A DNA stretch of 64,000 nucleotides from Dacryopinax spathularia (taxonomy: Eukaryota; Basidiomycota; Dacrymycetes; Dacrymycetales; Dacrymycetaceae), in NCBI GenBank assembly GCA_037974965.1, contig JBBPFI010000017.1, forward strand, positions 124,001 through 188,000, read 5' to 3'. The translations under genes and the position numbers were made by a program. Under the pieces are notes generated by a model. It saw only the letters and a program-made list of their open reading frames with translations. It made no database searches and had not been told where the DNA came from. Positions 17,257 through 30,071 of this stretch are shown piece by piece. Each line of letters begins with the position of its first letter. The first letter of the stretch is position 1.

Positions 17257-20200
17257 ATGGACCCCAACCCCAACCCTCCCGCCTCCCTCTCCCCCTCCTC
17301 ATCACTCAAGCGCCGTGCTCCCACCCCTTCACCCCAACTCCAGCCTCTCACGTCCCGCCGCCGTTTAACCCCGCTCGACTTAACCGACAGCACGCACCGT
17401 GCGCTGGACCAACTAGTCCTGCAGAAACTCGAGCAGTATCGCGCTTCCACCTCGTTTGATCCGCTGAAGACGTTGGTGGCGCTTGTCAAGACTTGTCAGG
17501 AGCTTGACCCGGTGCTCGCGGACTTGGATGCGGCTAGTAGGCTGTTGGACGAGAGGGAGGAAGTGGAGATGCTGTTGATGGTCGGGTGGGAGGGAAGGGA
17601 GTTCAAACATGTCAGGAATCATCGTGCGTCCGCTTCCTCAGCACCTCAGCGTACCTCCTAATAATGCTTCGTACAGCCGCTCTGAGGAGAAAGCAAGAAC
17701 AGCCCTACCCGGAGCTTCCAGCACAAGCAAGGTGGGACGAGACATCGGTTGACTCATCGACGCCTATGCCGCTCCCGCTCCCGCCTCCTATGCCCCTCCC
17801 GATGGGAATGTCGATGCCGCCTCGTTCGCCAGAGGAAGGACGCCCACGCCCCATGCAAGACGGATACGGCGGTTCACCTCAGCAGGCGCATGTACATCAT
17901 CATCAGCACCCACATCATCAACAGCATCAACCCCCGCATCCTCATCAGCAGATGCAGCCACAACTGCCCCGGGCAGAGATTGAGATGCGGGGAGAGCAGC
18001 AGCCGCAGGGTCAGATGGATGCGAGGGAAGCGCAGTACTATGGTCCTAGGCTGGAGAGCGAGGAGCCTGGCCCCAGCAGGCCCAAATGGAACGTTCTTGC
18101 TGAACGTGCGTCTTTTCCTTGCTCAGTTCGCTTAGAAGCGCATATATGCTAACTTTTGGAACACAGATCCATCATATCATGAGGAGATCGACGAATTGGA
18201 GGACGACGAGCACCTTCCCTCCTCCTCTTACCCTTCCTATCTCCCCTCCGCTGCTGCTCCCGCTGGCGCCCCACCCGCCCCAGGCGTACCCGGCGCGCCA
18301 TACGCCAACCCGAACCGACGCCGCTCCTACGTCCCCACCTCTGCCCGCGCTGCCCAACTCGAAGAACGCGCATCCCGCTCAACGGGCATCGTAAAGCTGC
18401 ACGACGCGCGCTGTAAGCGCTGTATCGCGCGCGGCATCCAGGAATGTACGATCTACAAAAGCACCAGGACGCCGAATAACGGGAGGGTGGCGTGTCATAT
18501 GTGTCAGAAGATGAAGGTGAAATGCGAGTGGGAGCGGAACCCGAATGATGGGGTTGTGGGTGGTGCGGCTCCGGGGGGCGCGACAGGGGTTGCGGTGGGT
18601 GCGGGTGGTGGGACGGGGGAGGGCCGAGAGCTGGGGATCGGATTGGGCGGGGGAGCAGAGGGGGTGATTGGCATTCCGCCTAGGGAGAGGGAGCAGCCAC
18701 TGGGGGAGAGGGAGCAGGGCGCACAGGCATATGAAAAGCCGAACAGGATCTGGGAAAGGGACTACGAGCCGCTGGCTCCCTCGCACCCGCATTCCCAACA
18801 TCATCCCCAGCCACCCCAACGATCCACACTCCCCTCCATGCCAACCATGTCCCTTCCCTCCCTCCCTCAGCTCCCTCTCCCAGACGAGCGCGACCGTCCT
18901 TACACCGGGGAACTCGTCGGCGGACCTGGCTCGGCGAGCGCAGCCTCCGGCATCCTCTCCGGCCCTTCGACGGGGAGCGCCTCCGCCTCAGCATCCGCAT
19001 CCGCAGCTAGTTTCTCGACGGAAGGTACACCGAGCCTGACAATGGAGGGGTCGGAGGACGTCAAGCCCCTCGCTCAGCCCGAGTCTGTTGGTGCCGAGTC
19101 GGGTAGGGTTGATGGGAAGGAGCAGGGGTTTGCTGGTGCTGGTGCTGGTGCTGGAGTGGGAGGAGCAGGGCTGGCAGGGACGGGGGGGAGCCCGGGTTCG
19201 GGTTCGGGGAAGAGGGAGAGGAGGAGGGCGCCGAAGGTCGGGATTACGCAGGTTATTAGGCGGGTAGCTGTTATCAAGGTGCGTCTTGCCTCTTCTTGCT
19301 CATTTTTCCACCTGTCATTTCATCACACTGGCCTCGCTACTGTCCTTGAAAATGATGGGGGACGATGCTGACATCATTCTGTCTGTTTGACGCAGACCGG
19401 CGCGGCACGCTGCGACTACTGCCAAAAAAAGAAATGGGACAAATGCACCATCTCGACCACGGCGATGAAAGCGTGCCAAGCGTGTCATCGGATGAAACAG
19501 CGCTGCCAGTGGAGTCTTTCCGTCGGCGTAGGTGCAGATAAGGGCGGGACGGAGGAGGTCAAGATGGAATGTACGCACTCTCCCTGCTCCCTTTTCGTAG
19601 TGTGCGGTATTGACTCGCTTACGTGTGCTAGTGGAGGAACCCGTGTATGCGTCATATCAGCCGGAGGAGTCGCTCGATAGTCCAGACTCGACAGATCAGG
19701 AACAGGAGAGACGGAGCGCCCCTGGCTCGGGGGAGTATCCGCCCGCTTTGGACGGGTACGACGAGCCTCCGCCCCAACAGCGATACGTCTCTCAAGAGAC
19801 TTACGAGCCGCGGACTGGCTATGCTCCACATCCGCAGGAGTACGCACCGACGAATGGGTACTCGCACGCTCCTCCTCCTGGGCTTGGGTTGTCCGGCCCT
19901 GATGGATATGGACATTCTCATCCCCACTCTCAACCTCATCCGCACATGCACCCACACACCCTCTCTCGCTCTCTCGCCCCTAACCAGTCCTACGAACGCA
20001 CCGACACAAACACGTACACACCCCTCTCTCGCGGTCTACAGCTAAACGAGTCCTACGAGCGCGGCAGAGAACGTTCTCCCCCTTCGCTCGGATCACATGG
20101 ATATACGCCCTCCCACTCCCAGCCGCATTCGAGGATCCCGTCGAACGAATCATACGAGCGGGCAGAGCCGACTCCTTACCAGCAAGCGAGGGAGAGGGAA

Positions 20201-20647
20201 AGGGAGAGAGAGAGGGAATACGAGCGTCGGCGGTCGGCGAGCGCGGGGTATTCGGATGGGGCTGGGATATCGAGGCCTGCAAGCAGCCGTGCTCAGCCTC
20301 AACCTCAGCTGCAGCCGCAGTTCCAACCGCAGTACCAGCCACAGCTGCAGCCGCAAGTGATGGACTACCCGAAAGGGATGGACCAGCTGCTCGAGCCTCG
20401 TCCTGTGAGCAGACAAGAGAGCAGCGTGAGCAGCGTTACGACGGCGAGTGGGGCTAGTGGCGCAAGTGGAATTAGTGGGAGTATGGTCGATAACGGGGCT
20501 GGTGTGAGCGCGAGTGACCAGACTACGCCTGTTAGCTCTAAGGAGGGGTTTGAGGCCCCTGGGAGAGTGGAGGATGGGGTTGGGGGTGGTATGGAGAGGA
20601 AGGATGACGCTGCTGCTCCCCGTGCCGTATGGACCGGAGCGGACTGA
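17257..20647 (+). CDS. Putative transcriptional regulator: N-terminal family domain plus two Zn2Cys6-like modules
   Basis: Five exons (17257-17623, 17677-18105, 18167-19278, 19396-19570, 19632-20647) give 1032 residues. Residues about 45-125 form a helical domain (ALDQLVLQKLEQYRASTSFD, LDERE, FKHVRNH) shared with four other genes here. A phase-1 intron sits right after it, followed by ALRRK. A His/Pro/Gln-rich linker follows. Module A in exon 3 starts at CKRCIARGIQEC and ends at CHMCQKMKVKCEW. Module B in exon 4 is CDYCQKKKWDKC and CQACHRMKQRCQW. Both follow C-x2-C-x7-C-x(9-15)-C-x2-C-x6-C, one residue longer than classical Zn2Cys6 in the first loop. Most of the rest is Ser/Pro/Gly/Gln-rich and disordered, including YERxxx repeats at 19985-20165. 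A nuclear regulator is inferred, not shown. Confidence 0.82.
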
Positions 20648-22704
20648 GCATCCTCCGCTTGATAAGCAACGCATCGCCGGAGACGGAGTACGACAAGGAG
20701 CACGCGGAGGAGGAGGTCTGGGACGGGATGTTATGAGGATTGACGGACGGACGAGACAAAAAGGAACAAAAATGGGCTGCCGCAAGTGCACATGCAGGAA
20801 TTGCAACGATATGATACCAATTACTTTTCATCGCTGGTTTCTGTATTGGGTTTTTGCTGCGCTGTTGACTCCCCGCTTAGTGGTATTATTGGTATTGGTA
20901 TTGGAGGAAAACGAATGGATATGTCGTGGTCCTGCTTATTTCTCTCGCTGGAATGAACACCGTATTTTGCAGCTTGCGCTTGTTACCAGCTTGACATGTT
21001 GCTGTTCACAGGAATGCAGTCGAGACAGCTTGCCCAGACTAAGTCCTTAGCAGCCTTAGACTTATGAGTCAAAAGCACAGCCACTCTTTTACCCAAGCCT
21101 CGGTCGCCGGCTGCCGTTCTCGGCCTTTGCTGGGGTTTCGATCCCGACCGACCGACCGGTACATTCTAGTTTGTGGCTGTCCCAGGATGATCCGAGATTC
21201 CGCGCTCTGTCTCATACCCTTTCGATAGTCATGGGAACATTTGTCAAGTCGAATGATAACCACTGCAACTGAAGGGATTGACATTTGCAAAACGGAACCG
21301 TATCGTGTGTGCGACATGGTCGGAATGCGATGCAGTGCCTTGACAATGCTGTTAATCATCATCGTCCGGATACCTCACGTAAGTGGCATTCTTTTGGATC
21401 CTCGGCCTTCTGGTGAGGGAGCCCGAGAATTTTCATTGCCTCCCCAAGACATCTCAACGTCGCCGCAACGATCGGGATTCCGATGATATTGAGTGTGAAA
21501 CACTGCCGTCCACCCACCATGCTACTTATTTTGGCTGCTTATCTACATACCCTTGATGTGAAGAAGCGACAGGGTGCACAAAGGGAAAAGACGACGTGGC
21601 GCATTGCCTTCCTCAGTTGTGCCATACACCCCGTGTGGGACCCGCAGTCATCAAAAGATGATGACAGCTAAACCGGTGTCCGAAAAACCCGCGGTCGCCA
21701 AATACTCCTATCTGCTGGAGAAATGGAAAATTGTTCGACCAGGAATTGAGTAATTTCCGGAAACGGGATGGACGGAAAACCTGTTGCGGGTTTGACGCAA
21801 GTGACGCAAGACTGTATATGATAGCCGAGACACCGAGACACGGAACAGTCGGACGGATGTACCGATCTCGACTGAACTGGCTGAGACAAGGCACAAGGTT
21901 CGGAGGAGGCTTGCGGCGCTGCAGGTGCGTCAAGTTCGGAACATGAGGACGCGGGGAGTGGGCGCCGAGCCCGGAGCCGCTCGAGCTTGTTTTCCTTGGC
22001 CCAAGCTTTTATCGAGGGTTGCCGGCAGGGGCACGGGGCTGGATCAGTTATGACGGGAACAAGGACGACAAGGGGATTTTATGTGGGTGTATGGAAGAAA
22101 TAGATGCCGAGATGTTCGGCATTAGTCGAGACGCCCGAAGGCAAGTGAATTGGGAGACAAGTTGTTGAGCGGGAGAAGTTGAAGAAGGCGGGTGGGTTGG
22201 CTCGGAGGGTGAACACCATCATCAACGGAACATCCGCGGCGGCTCCTATCGTTCTCGCATGATCCTCATTCACTTTTCTCCCCGCTTCCTTTCAGACGTC
22301 GGTCGCAATCTCTCACAATTCCACACCTTCTCCGATTTCTTCCCTTTCCCTCCTTTCATCTCCCGCTTTGCATTCCCTCCCCCTTCCTTCCCCTTTCTAC
22401 TGCAACATCACAATCAAAGTACTCTACCTTAACAACTCGCTAAACTACTGATCCCTCCCCCTTCGCCACCTTCTGGTCTCAACTCTCACCATCGTCGCCG
22501 CACATCTCGCCACATTCCCCCTATTTCCGTTTCAGGAATGTTCAAGATCCTCGCACACCGAGCGGTTTAATGACTTGACTCCGACGCAACTATACATTTC
22601 GCCGTAACCGAATCGCCCATCACGCCGCACATCTGACACAATACAACCTCAAATACAACTGCATCTCCTCCTTTCCCCCCTCAACCCACCACCCCGTATC
22701 TACT
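20648..22704. other. Intergenic region between the two paired regulators
   Basis: No supported gene. The last 450 bp (22260-22700) are pyrimidine-rich on the + strand, as in the leader of the first regulator, and probably contain the promoter and 5' UTR of the second. Confidence 0.5.
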
Positions 22705-25700
22705 ATGACAGACGTAATCTCTTCGAGTGTACACCACAACTCGCAATATGGCTCCCTCAAGCGGCGAGCCTCCTCACCCGTAGACCGGACCCGCGTCGTC
22801 TCGCGTCGCCGCCTCGACCCTCTCACACCGGACGACTTCCTCTCGAACGATGAACAACGCGCGCTCGACGAGCTCACCGTCAAGGCTATCCGAGCCTACC
22901 GAGGCACGGTCTTCGACCCCGTACATACGCTCAAGTCATATATTAAAGTATGCGATGAGCTCGAGGCAGGGAAGAGTGACCGGTTGCAGATGAGGAGGCT
23001 GTTGGACGAGCGGGCCGAGCTAGAGTTGCTGATAGACAGGCAAGGAGAGTTCACGGACCGAGATTTGATGATCATTCGGACATCTCGTGGGTGACAATGC
23101 CTATTCTTATTGTGCTTGTAACTGACGTCGCCGCAGCGCCGTTGCGGCGAAAGCTGCTCGAGAAGCTTCCTATCAAGGTACGCACTGACATACCAGGCTA
23201 TATGCGCCTATTCACGCTCTACTTAGGATGAGAAACCGGCGGCTCCTGCTTCTACGGCGCGCGCGCGCTCGCTGATCTCGCCGCCATTGACCAACCCCTC
23301 CCAACCATCTTCATCGTCACCTCGGCCACCGCTCGCCACCCAGACCTCCTCTTCCGCATACTCAACCAATTCGTATGCACCGCAGGGTCGCATTCCTACT
23401 CCACTGCAGATCTCCTCTACCCAAGCACAACAACGGCCACCGCATATCACAGCGGCGAGATATCCGTCGACGAGGCGCATTCCCGAAGCCCGTGGGCCGT
23501 CGCCGCCGCTTCCGGAGATCGCTCTGCCTCGTTCGTATGGCCCGCCACCGCCCGGTCATGGTAGCTTCAAGTTATCTCCCACCTCCCCACCGCCCATGAT
23601 GCCCTCCGTTGCTCGTCCTTTCGAATCCGGTTCCTCCATCCCCTCCGTCGCTCGCCCCGCCGAACCCGAAGGCCCAGGCGGTCGTTACATCTCGCCGCAT
23701 CAATTTTCGAACCCTTATGCACTTCGTCCTGATTCTGCCCCTCATTCACCCAACACACCTATCAGCTCGCGAGAAGTGATGGCGGCTGCTGGCCAGCCAA
23801 TGCCTCAGCCGAGCGTGATGGCTTCCCCCGTCGGTCCTGGTGCTGGACAATCCCCGATGCACCGCAACCAGAGCACTTGGTTCATCCCCTATCACGCTCC
23901 TGGCCCGAGCGGCCCTGACCCGCATACATTCGACTTCCCGAAGGGAACTACTAATTACAAGTGTCCGTGGTGCGACAAGTCCTATACTGGCGCTAATGCA
24001 AGGAGCGTGTGGCGGAGACACGCCCAGGAGAAACATAATCTTCCTACTCTGCTGAGAAAGAGAAGTCGTTGGGATACAGGTACGCGCGCATATATGCCTT
24101 GCTCCAGTCATGCACTAACAATATCTGCAGAGGAACCTGAGTCTTCTAAACCGCGAACGCTGCAGGAAAAGAAGGAGCGTAATCTTGCGAGCAAGCGCCA
24201 GTGGGCGAAGGACAACAGGTTGAAGAAGAAGATGCTGGATGAGCTTGGCCGGCTTCCGGTGGGCGATCCCTATCGCAACCAGCTCCAGATGCAGCTCGAT
24301 ATGATGAGCAAGAAGCATAAGGCTTGGGAGCACGAGTGGACTGTGGATGGCGAAGGTGCGTATTGCTCGATCGGGATCATTGTTGCTCGGCGCTGATGCC
24401 TTCCCGCAGAATTCCCTGATATTCCTGCAACTGACGCGGATGATGATTCGGAGGACGACAGCCTTGACATGCAAGGAACGCCATCTGTTATGGCCCCGCC
24501 GACCGAGCCGCACCCGCCTCCTCCGCCCATGTCGTTCAGGATCCCCTCTGGTCCCAATTCCGATCCTGTCTCACCCGTATATCACCGACCTCCATCATGG
24601 CATGCGCACTCCGGTCCGGCTACGGTCCAGAGAGCAGAGCCTTATTCCTCCAGCTCTGCGGGCGACAGCAGTAGACGCCCGAGCATGGCTTCTATGCCTG
24701 AGGGAGAGAGGAAGCACAGCTTGGGTGGGATGAGCGGGTACAGTGGCGGGGATATCACCAGCCCTAGAGGCAGCAGCGAGGGTGATATGCTGCATTCTAA
24801 TTCCGCTGAAAGGGAGCTGCAGGATTCGCCAGCGAGGCGGAAGAGGAGGAAGCCAGGAGAGTGGGTTATCAAGGTGTGTTATTGTTATATCGGTCGCCGA
24901 ACTCTGTCTAACACCGCTCTAGACGGACCTCGATCGCTGCGATGTATGTCAGCAGCGCCATGTGGAAGAATGCGTCATCGGGCCTCACAAGAAGGCCTGT
25001 ATCCTGTGCGCGAGGAAGAAGGTTCAGTGCGGGTTCACCCTCTCTGATGCCGCGCACGGTCGTTTGCCCGCCGGCCCATTCAGTGCCACACTGGCGCAGC
25101 GTGCAAGGGAACTGGTGCTGCGTGAACGCGCTGCACCATGGCCGGAACCTCAGCCGCATCCTGGACCTCGAGAGGCTGGTCGCGAGAGGGGTTATTCATA
25201 TTCAAGCGAGGATACGGATCTTGGGGAGAATGCTCGCAGGACGGCTCTGAGCCCTCTGGCTGATAGGAACACATCGTTCCGGCTTGATGAGGCATTGCCT
25301 CCCATGCCTGTTAGCGCTCCTCCCAACGCTCCTCCTCCCAATGCCCCTACCGCGTCCGATACGTCTGCAACATCCATCGACCAAGGGCACCAGCGTGCTG
25401 CAAGTCAAGGGAGTGTCGACTACGATGTTGGTGATGCTCCTGTTTTCTACGTAAGTAGCATGGTCCGCCAACCTTGAATCACAGAGTTATATAACCTCCA
25501 TCTAGAATGGCGCTGCTCGCTGCAAGGGCTGCGTGGACGATAACGTGGAAGAATGCGTCGTTGAGCAGAATGTCTGTCAATCCTGTCGCGAGAAAGAGCG
25601 CGCATGCGAATGGAAGATTCCCACGCGCTCCCCCACGACGTCTACCGTTCCTCCGAATGCCGCATCTATCCCTGCTATTCATCATCCTTCCAATGGGTCA

Positions 25701-26237
25701 GCATCCGGGTCGTCTACTATCGGCCAGAGCGCCACTCCTCAAGATCGTGCTACCTCGGTCGTTTTGCGCCAAGTCATACAACTCGCGGAGGAGTTAAGAG
25801 CCAATCAAATAAGCGCTGAGGAGGTGTTAGAGCTCATGACCCGCATCCTTCGCACCAAGAAAGGCTTCAAGCCCGGCCTCGTTGAGTGGCTGGAAGAAGA
25901 TCGTGCGTTGTACAAGGAACGACTGCTCATGCTGATCGAGGAAATGCAAGATAAGTATGTCCAGCGGGAGAAAGGGACTCTGGGAGACTGCATGGAGGCC
26001 GATCGCCGTCGACGAGGGCTGACGTCTCTGCCTGTCATGCCGCTTCCTCCAGCCATGTCGACCCCCGCACTCACTGCTACCTCCTCCCCCGGCAGGTCGG
26101 TGAATGTACCGGCTACGCCCCGCGATGGGTATCCTCCTGTTGTTCCAGCCACGGCATCTACGGCCCCGCCCCTCGACCGTCCGACGTCTCCAGTTCGCGA
26201 GACGGCGATCGCCCAACAGACGGCTGAGGCAGAATAG
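22705..26237 (+). CDS. Putative transcriptional regulator: family domain, C2H2 finger, two Zn2Cys6-like modules
   Basis: Seven exons (22705-23086, 23137-23177, 23227-24079, 24131-24355, 24410-24873, 24923-25450, 25506-26237) give 1074 residues. Residues about 40-130 are the shared N-terminal domain (ALDELTVKAIRAYRG, LLDERAELELLI). It ends at a phase-1 intron and is followed by PPLRRK, as in the upstream paralogue. A Ser/Pro-rich region leads to one C2H2 finger (CPWCDKSYTGANARSVWRRH, then AQEKH) and a basic helix (ERNLASKRQWAKDNRLKKK). The modules CDVCQQRHVEEC/CILCARKKVQC and CKGCVDDNVEEC/CQSCREKERAC follow, each beginning a new exon. The last 150 residues hold a charged helical segment (LVEWLEEDRALYKERLLMLI). 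It is a tandem paralogue of the 17.3-20.6 kb gene but has gained, or kept, the C2H2 finger. Confidence 0.83.
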
Positions 26238-26878
26238 GCGGTCAGCTGGAAGGGGATCTGCCATCTTGTGGTTCACGTGTTACACTTCCAGGCATTGTTT
26301 TTGTGTCAAATATCATCATCGCCGTTATCGTCATCGCCATCGTCATCATGTTAGGGCTCTGTATGTAGCGTCTACTCTTGTTGTCAGTACATCATTTGAA
26401 AATGAATGGGGGTCTATCGAGAAAGCAAGTTGGAAGAAGGTTACGTGCTTGTTACGCAACTTATGTCTAACAACGCGCTTTGGTGATCGCAGTCGAGAGA
26501 GCGACGGCGAAACTTTTGTTGCTGTGCCGGACATATGCGATCGTAGTCTGTCTACATCTGTAGACCGGTGAGAAACAATTGTTACTACTGATTACACCGC
26601 GTATCATCGTAGGATACCCGCGTTGTGGCGCGATATCTTGCCCCCTTATAAGGTGAATCAAACGTGCAACCCTTCAATAAACCCCACCTGCACCCTCAAC
26701 AAACCCCACTTGCTGACGGCCTGTCCGACCTTTGATCGCGTACAAAAGGACATGCGGAGTGCAATCCTTCTTCGATCGCGGTCACAATTTGGCCATCAGG
26801 ACACCCCGTCTACTTCTGCTGAAAGGAGATTGAGGGTACGGGTCTCACGCCGCACGCTGCTGCACAATGCACCATAGT
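26238..26878. other. Intergenic region between convergent genes
   Basis: This holds the 3' flanks of the second regulator (+) and the first MFS gene (-). Nothing codes here. The palindrome CCTTATAAGG lies at 26644-26653. Confidence 0.5.
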
Positions 26879-29098
26879 CTACAGTTCCTCTTCCTCTACC
26901 CCGCGCCCAGCCTGTTCGTCAACCTGCGCTTGTTCTTGAACGCCGGCGGAGGTCGAAGCACCGGTGTCTCTCGGATCCTGCTTCCTCTCAGCCAGATCGT
27001 GATCAGTAGGGTCATCAGCTCTCTGCACTGTTCTCTTCAACGTGTACTTCTTGATCGCCAATGCTATGCAGCGTGTCAGCGCTCTCATACTTCATGGGAA
27101 CCGTCGCAGGAAGAGAGACGTACAAAGGAGCAGTGCCACGAAAACAAGAGGTGTCACGACAATCCATATCGTGCTCACGCTCCTCGTGAATGCGTACAAC
27201 ACCTGGTTCCTCAGGCTCTCCGGCTGTATTTGGCTCAACTGTCGGACATTCTGAGTCAGCTGGGCTTGTGGGGGCATCTTCCACCCCGTCGCTTTGGCAA
27301 CGGCCGCAACGCCCCGCTGCACTTCAGACTGATAGATGGCGCCGCCTATGGAGATGCCGATCGTTCCACCCATAGTGCGCAGAAGCCCATAGGTCGCAGT
27401 GCTCGTTGCCATGTCTTTGATAGGCATGGCGGCTTGGATGCCGATGAGGGGCGGTTGGAAGAGAGAGCCAACACCAAGTGCTGCGACGAGAAGGAAAATC
27501 TCTTGCCGAGCTCTGGGACGCGGTCAGCACGGACACGGGCAAAACAGACAATGAATAAGCAAGACTTGTCGGGTATGGGAAAGCAGGGGTTCGTGCGCGG
27601 ACAAAGCAGCAAAATCTGGGGAATAAGAGCATAATGGTACGTACATAGACGAATAATTATCCAGCATGATCATCAGCCCAAAGCCCAAGGTCATGACGGT
27701 CAACCCGAACCACATGACCCGCCTGTAATCTCCAGTCTTCGCGACCACGAATCCACTGACGATGGCCACGAGTGCGGAGCCGAGCGAGAAGGTCATCATC
27801 TTGACTCCTGAAAGTACGGCAGAGGCTCCCATTATCTGGAAATACAGCGGAATGTAGTACCCGGCGCAGAGCATCGCAACCCCGTGCAGGAAAGTGATGA
27901 TTAAGATGGCGGTGGTGGTGCGAGTCCTAAACAGCCGGCGAGGGATGATTGCGCTTCTCGTGGTGAGAATTTCGTTTATACAGGCGAGGATGAAGAGTGT
28001 GCCGCCGATGGTAAGGAGTGAGATGGTTTGTGGCGTGTGCCAGGCTTTGCCTCCAAAGGAGAATCCCAGAAGAATGCAGATGATGCTACTCATTATCAGG
28101 CCGAGGCCGAGCCAGTCGAACGTGCGTGCGAGCTCGCGTACGGTCTTCCGGGGCGCTGGGTTGAGGTGCAGGAAGAAGAACAGGAGGGCTGCAGCGAATC
28201 CTCCAGTTGGCAGGTTGATGAAGAAGCACCAGCGCCAGGTAACGCGGTCCGTGAAGGCTCCGCCCATGAGCGGGCCGATGACGGATGCGACGCCCCAAGT
28301 TGCTCCGATCAGGCCGGCGTACTTGCCCCGTTCCTCGAGCGAGACAATGTCGCTGATAGTGATCTGCACCAGTTGCATGATCCCACCTCCACCGACACCT
28401 TGTACGCCACGGCAGGCCGCCAGCCAGATGAAGTTCTGTGCTGCGCCGCACATAGCAGAACCAAATAGGAACATGGAAATGGCGAAGTAGAGTGTGGGCT
28501 TCCGGCCCATGAGATCCTGTGAGAGGAGCGACCGTAAGCACAGTACTCTCTCGACAAGGGAAGGGACGAAAGGGACGAACAGCCAGCTTTCCATACAAAG
28601 GCGCTACGCAAGTCGCCGTCAACATGTACGCGCTGCCCACCCACTCATATTCGCTTGCTCCACCAAGCTCGGAAACGATTGTCGGCAACGCAGTGGACAC
28701 TATCCATTGAATCAGCGATCACGACCCTCTGGCTTCGGCGTGTAAGACTTACCGATCGTCTGATCCAGAGCAGCCAGAAAGATGGATAGCATGAGTCCAG
28801 GGAAGACAAGATACATGTTACTGCACTCAATTATCAGCTCGGAGCGCTCCAAGCCGACCACGAACGATCGATTGGAGGAGCGAAAGGAAAGGACATACTT
28901 ATGAGGGATCTGGTGCACTTCCTGAGCTTCCCAGTGTCCGCCCGGGGCGGAAGCACCGATGTGCGCCTCATCTTGTTGCCCGTGTCCTCGGACATCATGG
29001 TCTTGCGGGACAACGTCTGCCTTCTCCAGATCGGCGTCGGCAACGCCCGTGGGCATTATTTCAAAGCGTGGATCAGCAGGAGTTGTACTGACTGACAT
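26879..29098 (-). CDS. MFS drug/metabolite efflux transporter, DHA2-like (14 TM), copy 1
   Basis: Six exons (28899-29098, 28753-28820, 28581-28699, 27645-28516, 27124-27512, 26879-27063) give 610 residues. The first membrane helix is in [23 protein letters not shown] motif A appears as [13 protein letters not shown], and motif C as [18 protein letters not shown]. The following [13 protein letters not shown] is typical of the fungal DHA2 H+-antiporters. The long loop with [19 protein letters not shown] and a charged cytosolic tail are also usual. The expected role is proton-driven export of a toxic or secondary compound at the plasma membrane; the substrate cannot be read. The intron after GKLA uses a weak donor (GTTCGT). 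The next gene upstream is a paralogue with the same exon lengths. Confidence 0.9.
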
Positions 29099-29350
29099 CT
29101 TCTGCTAAGGCATGAGCGGAGGCCGGCTCGTGATCGCAAGTAATGATGGCTAGTTAGCCGCCCAGTATGATAGTTGCAGTAGTGTCAGAGGTTCGTGGTG
29201 AGCACCATGGAGCTAGTAGAGCAGGATCTGTAGACTGGCGATGGAAGAGCGCGCTCTGGTGCAAGGGTAATAGAGAAGTCAAGACTAGTCCTTTTGCCCC
29301 TGCAAGGTCCACTTTCGCATTTGCGCCTGCAGTTCGAAACGGAGTATCAG

Positions 29351-29358
29351 TATTTATA
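29351..29358 (-). promoter_or_regulatory. TATA-like element of MFS copy 1
   Basis: TATAAATA on the minus strand lies about 253 bp upstream of the ATG. The MFS twin has TATATATA at about the same distance. Confidence 0.4.
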
Positions 29359-29522
29359 CGAGCTGGCAATCCCTCGGATCCCGTGACCATGAGGAGACCA
29401 AAGGTCACTGTACCCATGCCGAACGCTGGCGCGTATGAGTCGAACAAAGCCGACGGAACAGCGGCTCAGCAAGGAGAGTGGGGAAGGTGGGAAGGTGATG
29501 ACGGGCGACGCGTTTCCTTTTC

Positions 29523-29550
29523 TGGCCAAAAACTAGATCCGTCAATCGGC
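29523..29550 (-). promoter_or_regulatory. Promoter block shared by the two MFS genes
   Basis: GGCC..AAACTAGATCCG preceded by a T/C-rich TTTCCTTTTC. It lies about 430 bp upstream of the ATG, and the twin has AACTAGATCCG about 470 bp upstream in the same context. The rest of 29099-30071 shows no gene. Confidence 0.4.
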
Positions 29551-30071
29551 CGAGGGCTCGGCTCTCCTCCCACGACTTCCAAGGTACGCAGTGTGGATCA
29601 CGACAAGGGCGACCCAGCTCATCGGATCTAATCAGATACTGCACCTCACCGCGAATCCTTCGAGTGTCCCCGGTTTAGTCACTTCGGTGGACTCATCATG
29701 GGCAGCCTCGTTGTTCGGCCGAATTCATCCGTCCAGACAAGACGCAAAGACACAATAGTGCCTGAAACAGCGACGCATCCTCCGAGTCATCGTTAGACCC
29801 ACAACGGAACGGAGTTCATGACATGTTGATTGTAATTATAGCTCCTTTATGCTGTCTATCTGTGCATAGTTCCACTCCGCACATTCCTCTCGCCGCTACA
29901 GTCCTACTGTCCCGGCTTATCATACAGTGCTCGAATTCAGCCTTCCACGTGAACAGCTGTCAGCTCGCCATAATGCGCGCTCCACGAAAACCACGTCCGA
30001 TCCAAGTTCTTGCCCTCCTGCTTTGGTATCCGTCAGGTAACGGCAACCACCGTTCCCCAAACACACAAGCA

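Noticed and set aside
21120-21165. tRNA B-box-like GGTTTCGATCCC
   Set aside because: No matching A box or cloverleaf could be folded around it.
26644-26653. Perfect CArg-like palindrome CCTTATAAGG
   Set aside because: It lies between two convergent 3' ends, where a MADS-factor site would have no obvious target; it may be chance.
26640-26720. Telomere-like C-rich string (ACCCCACCTGCACCCTC)
   Set aside because: It is not a tandem of CCCTAA and lies inside gene-dense DNA.
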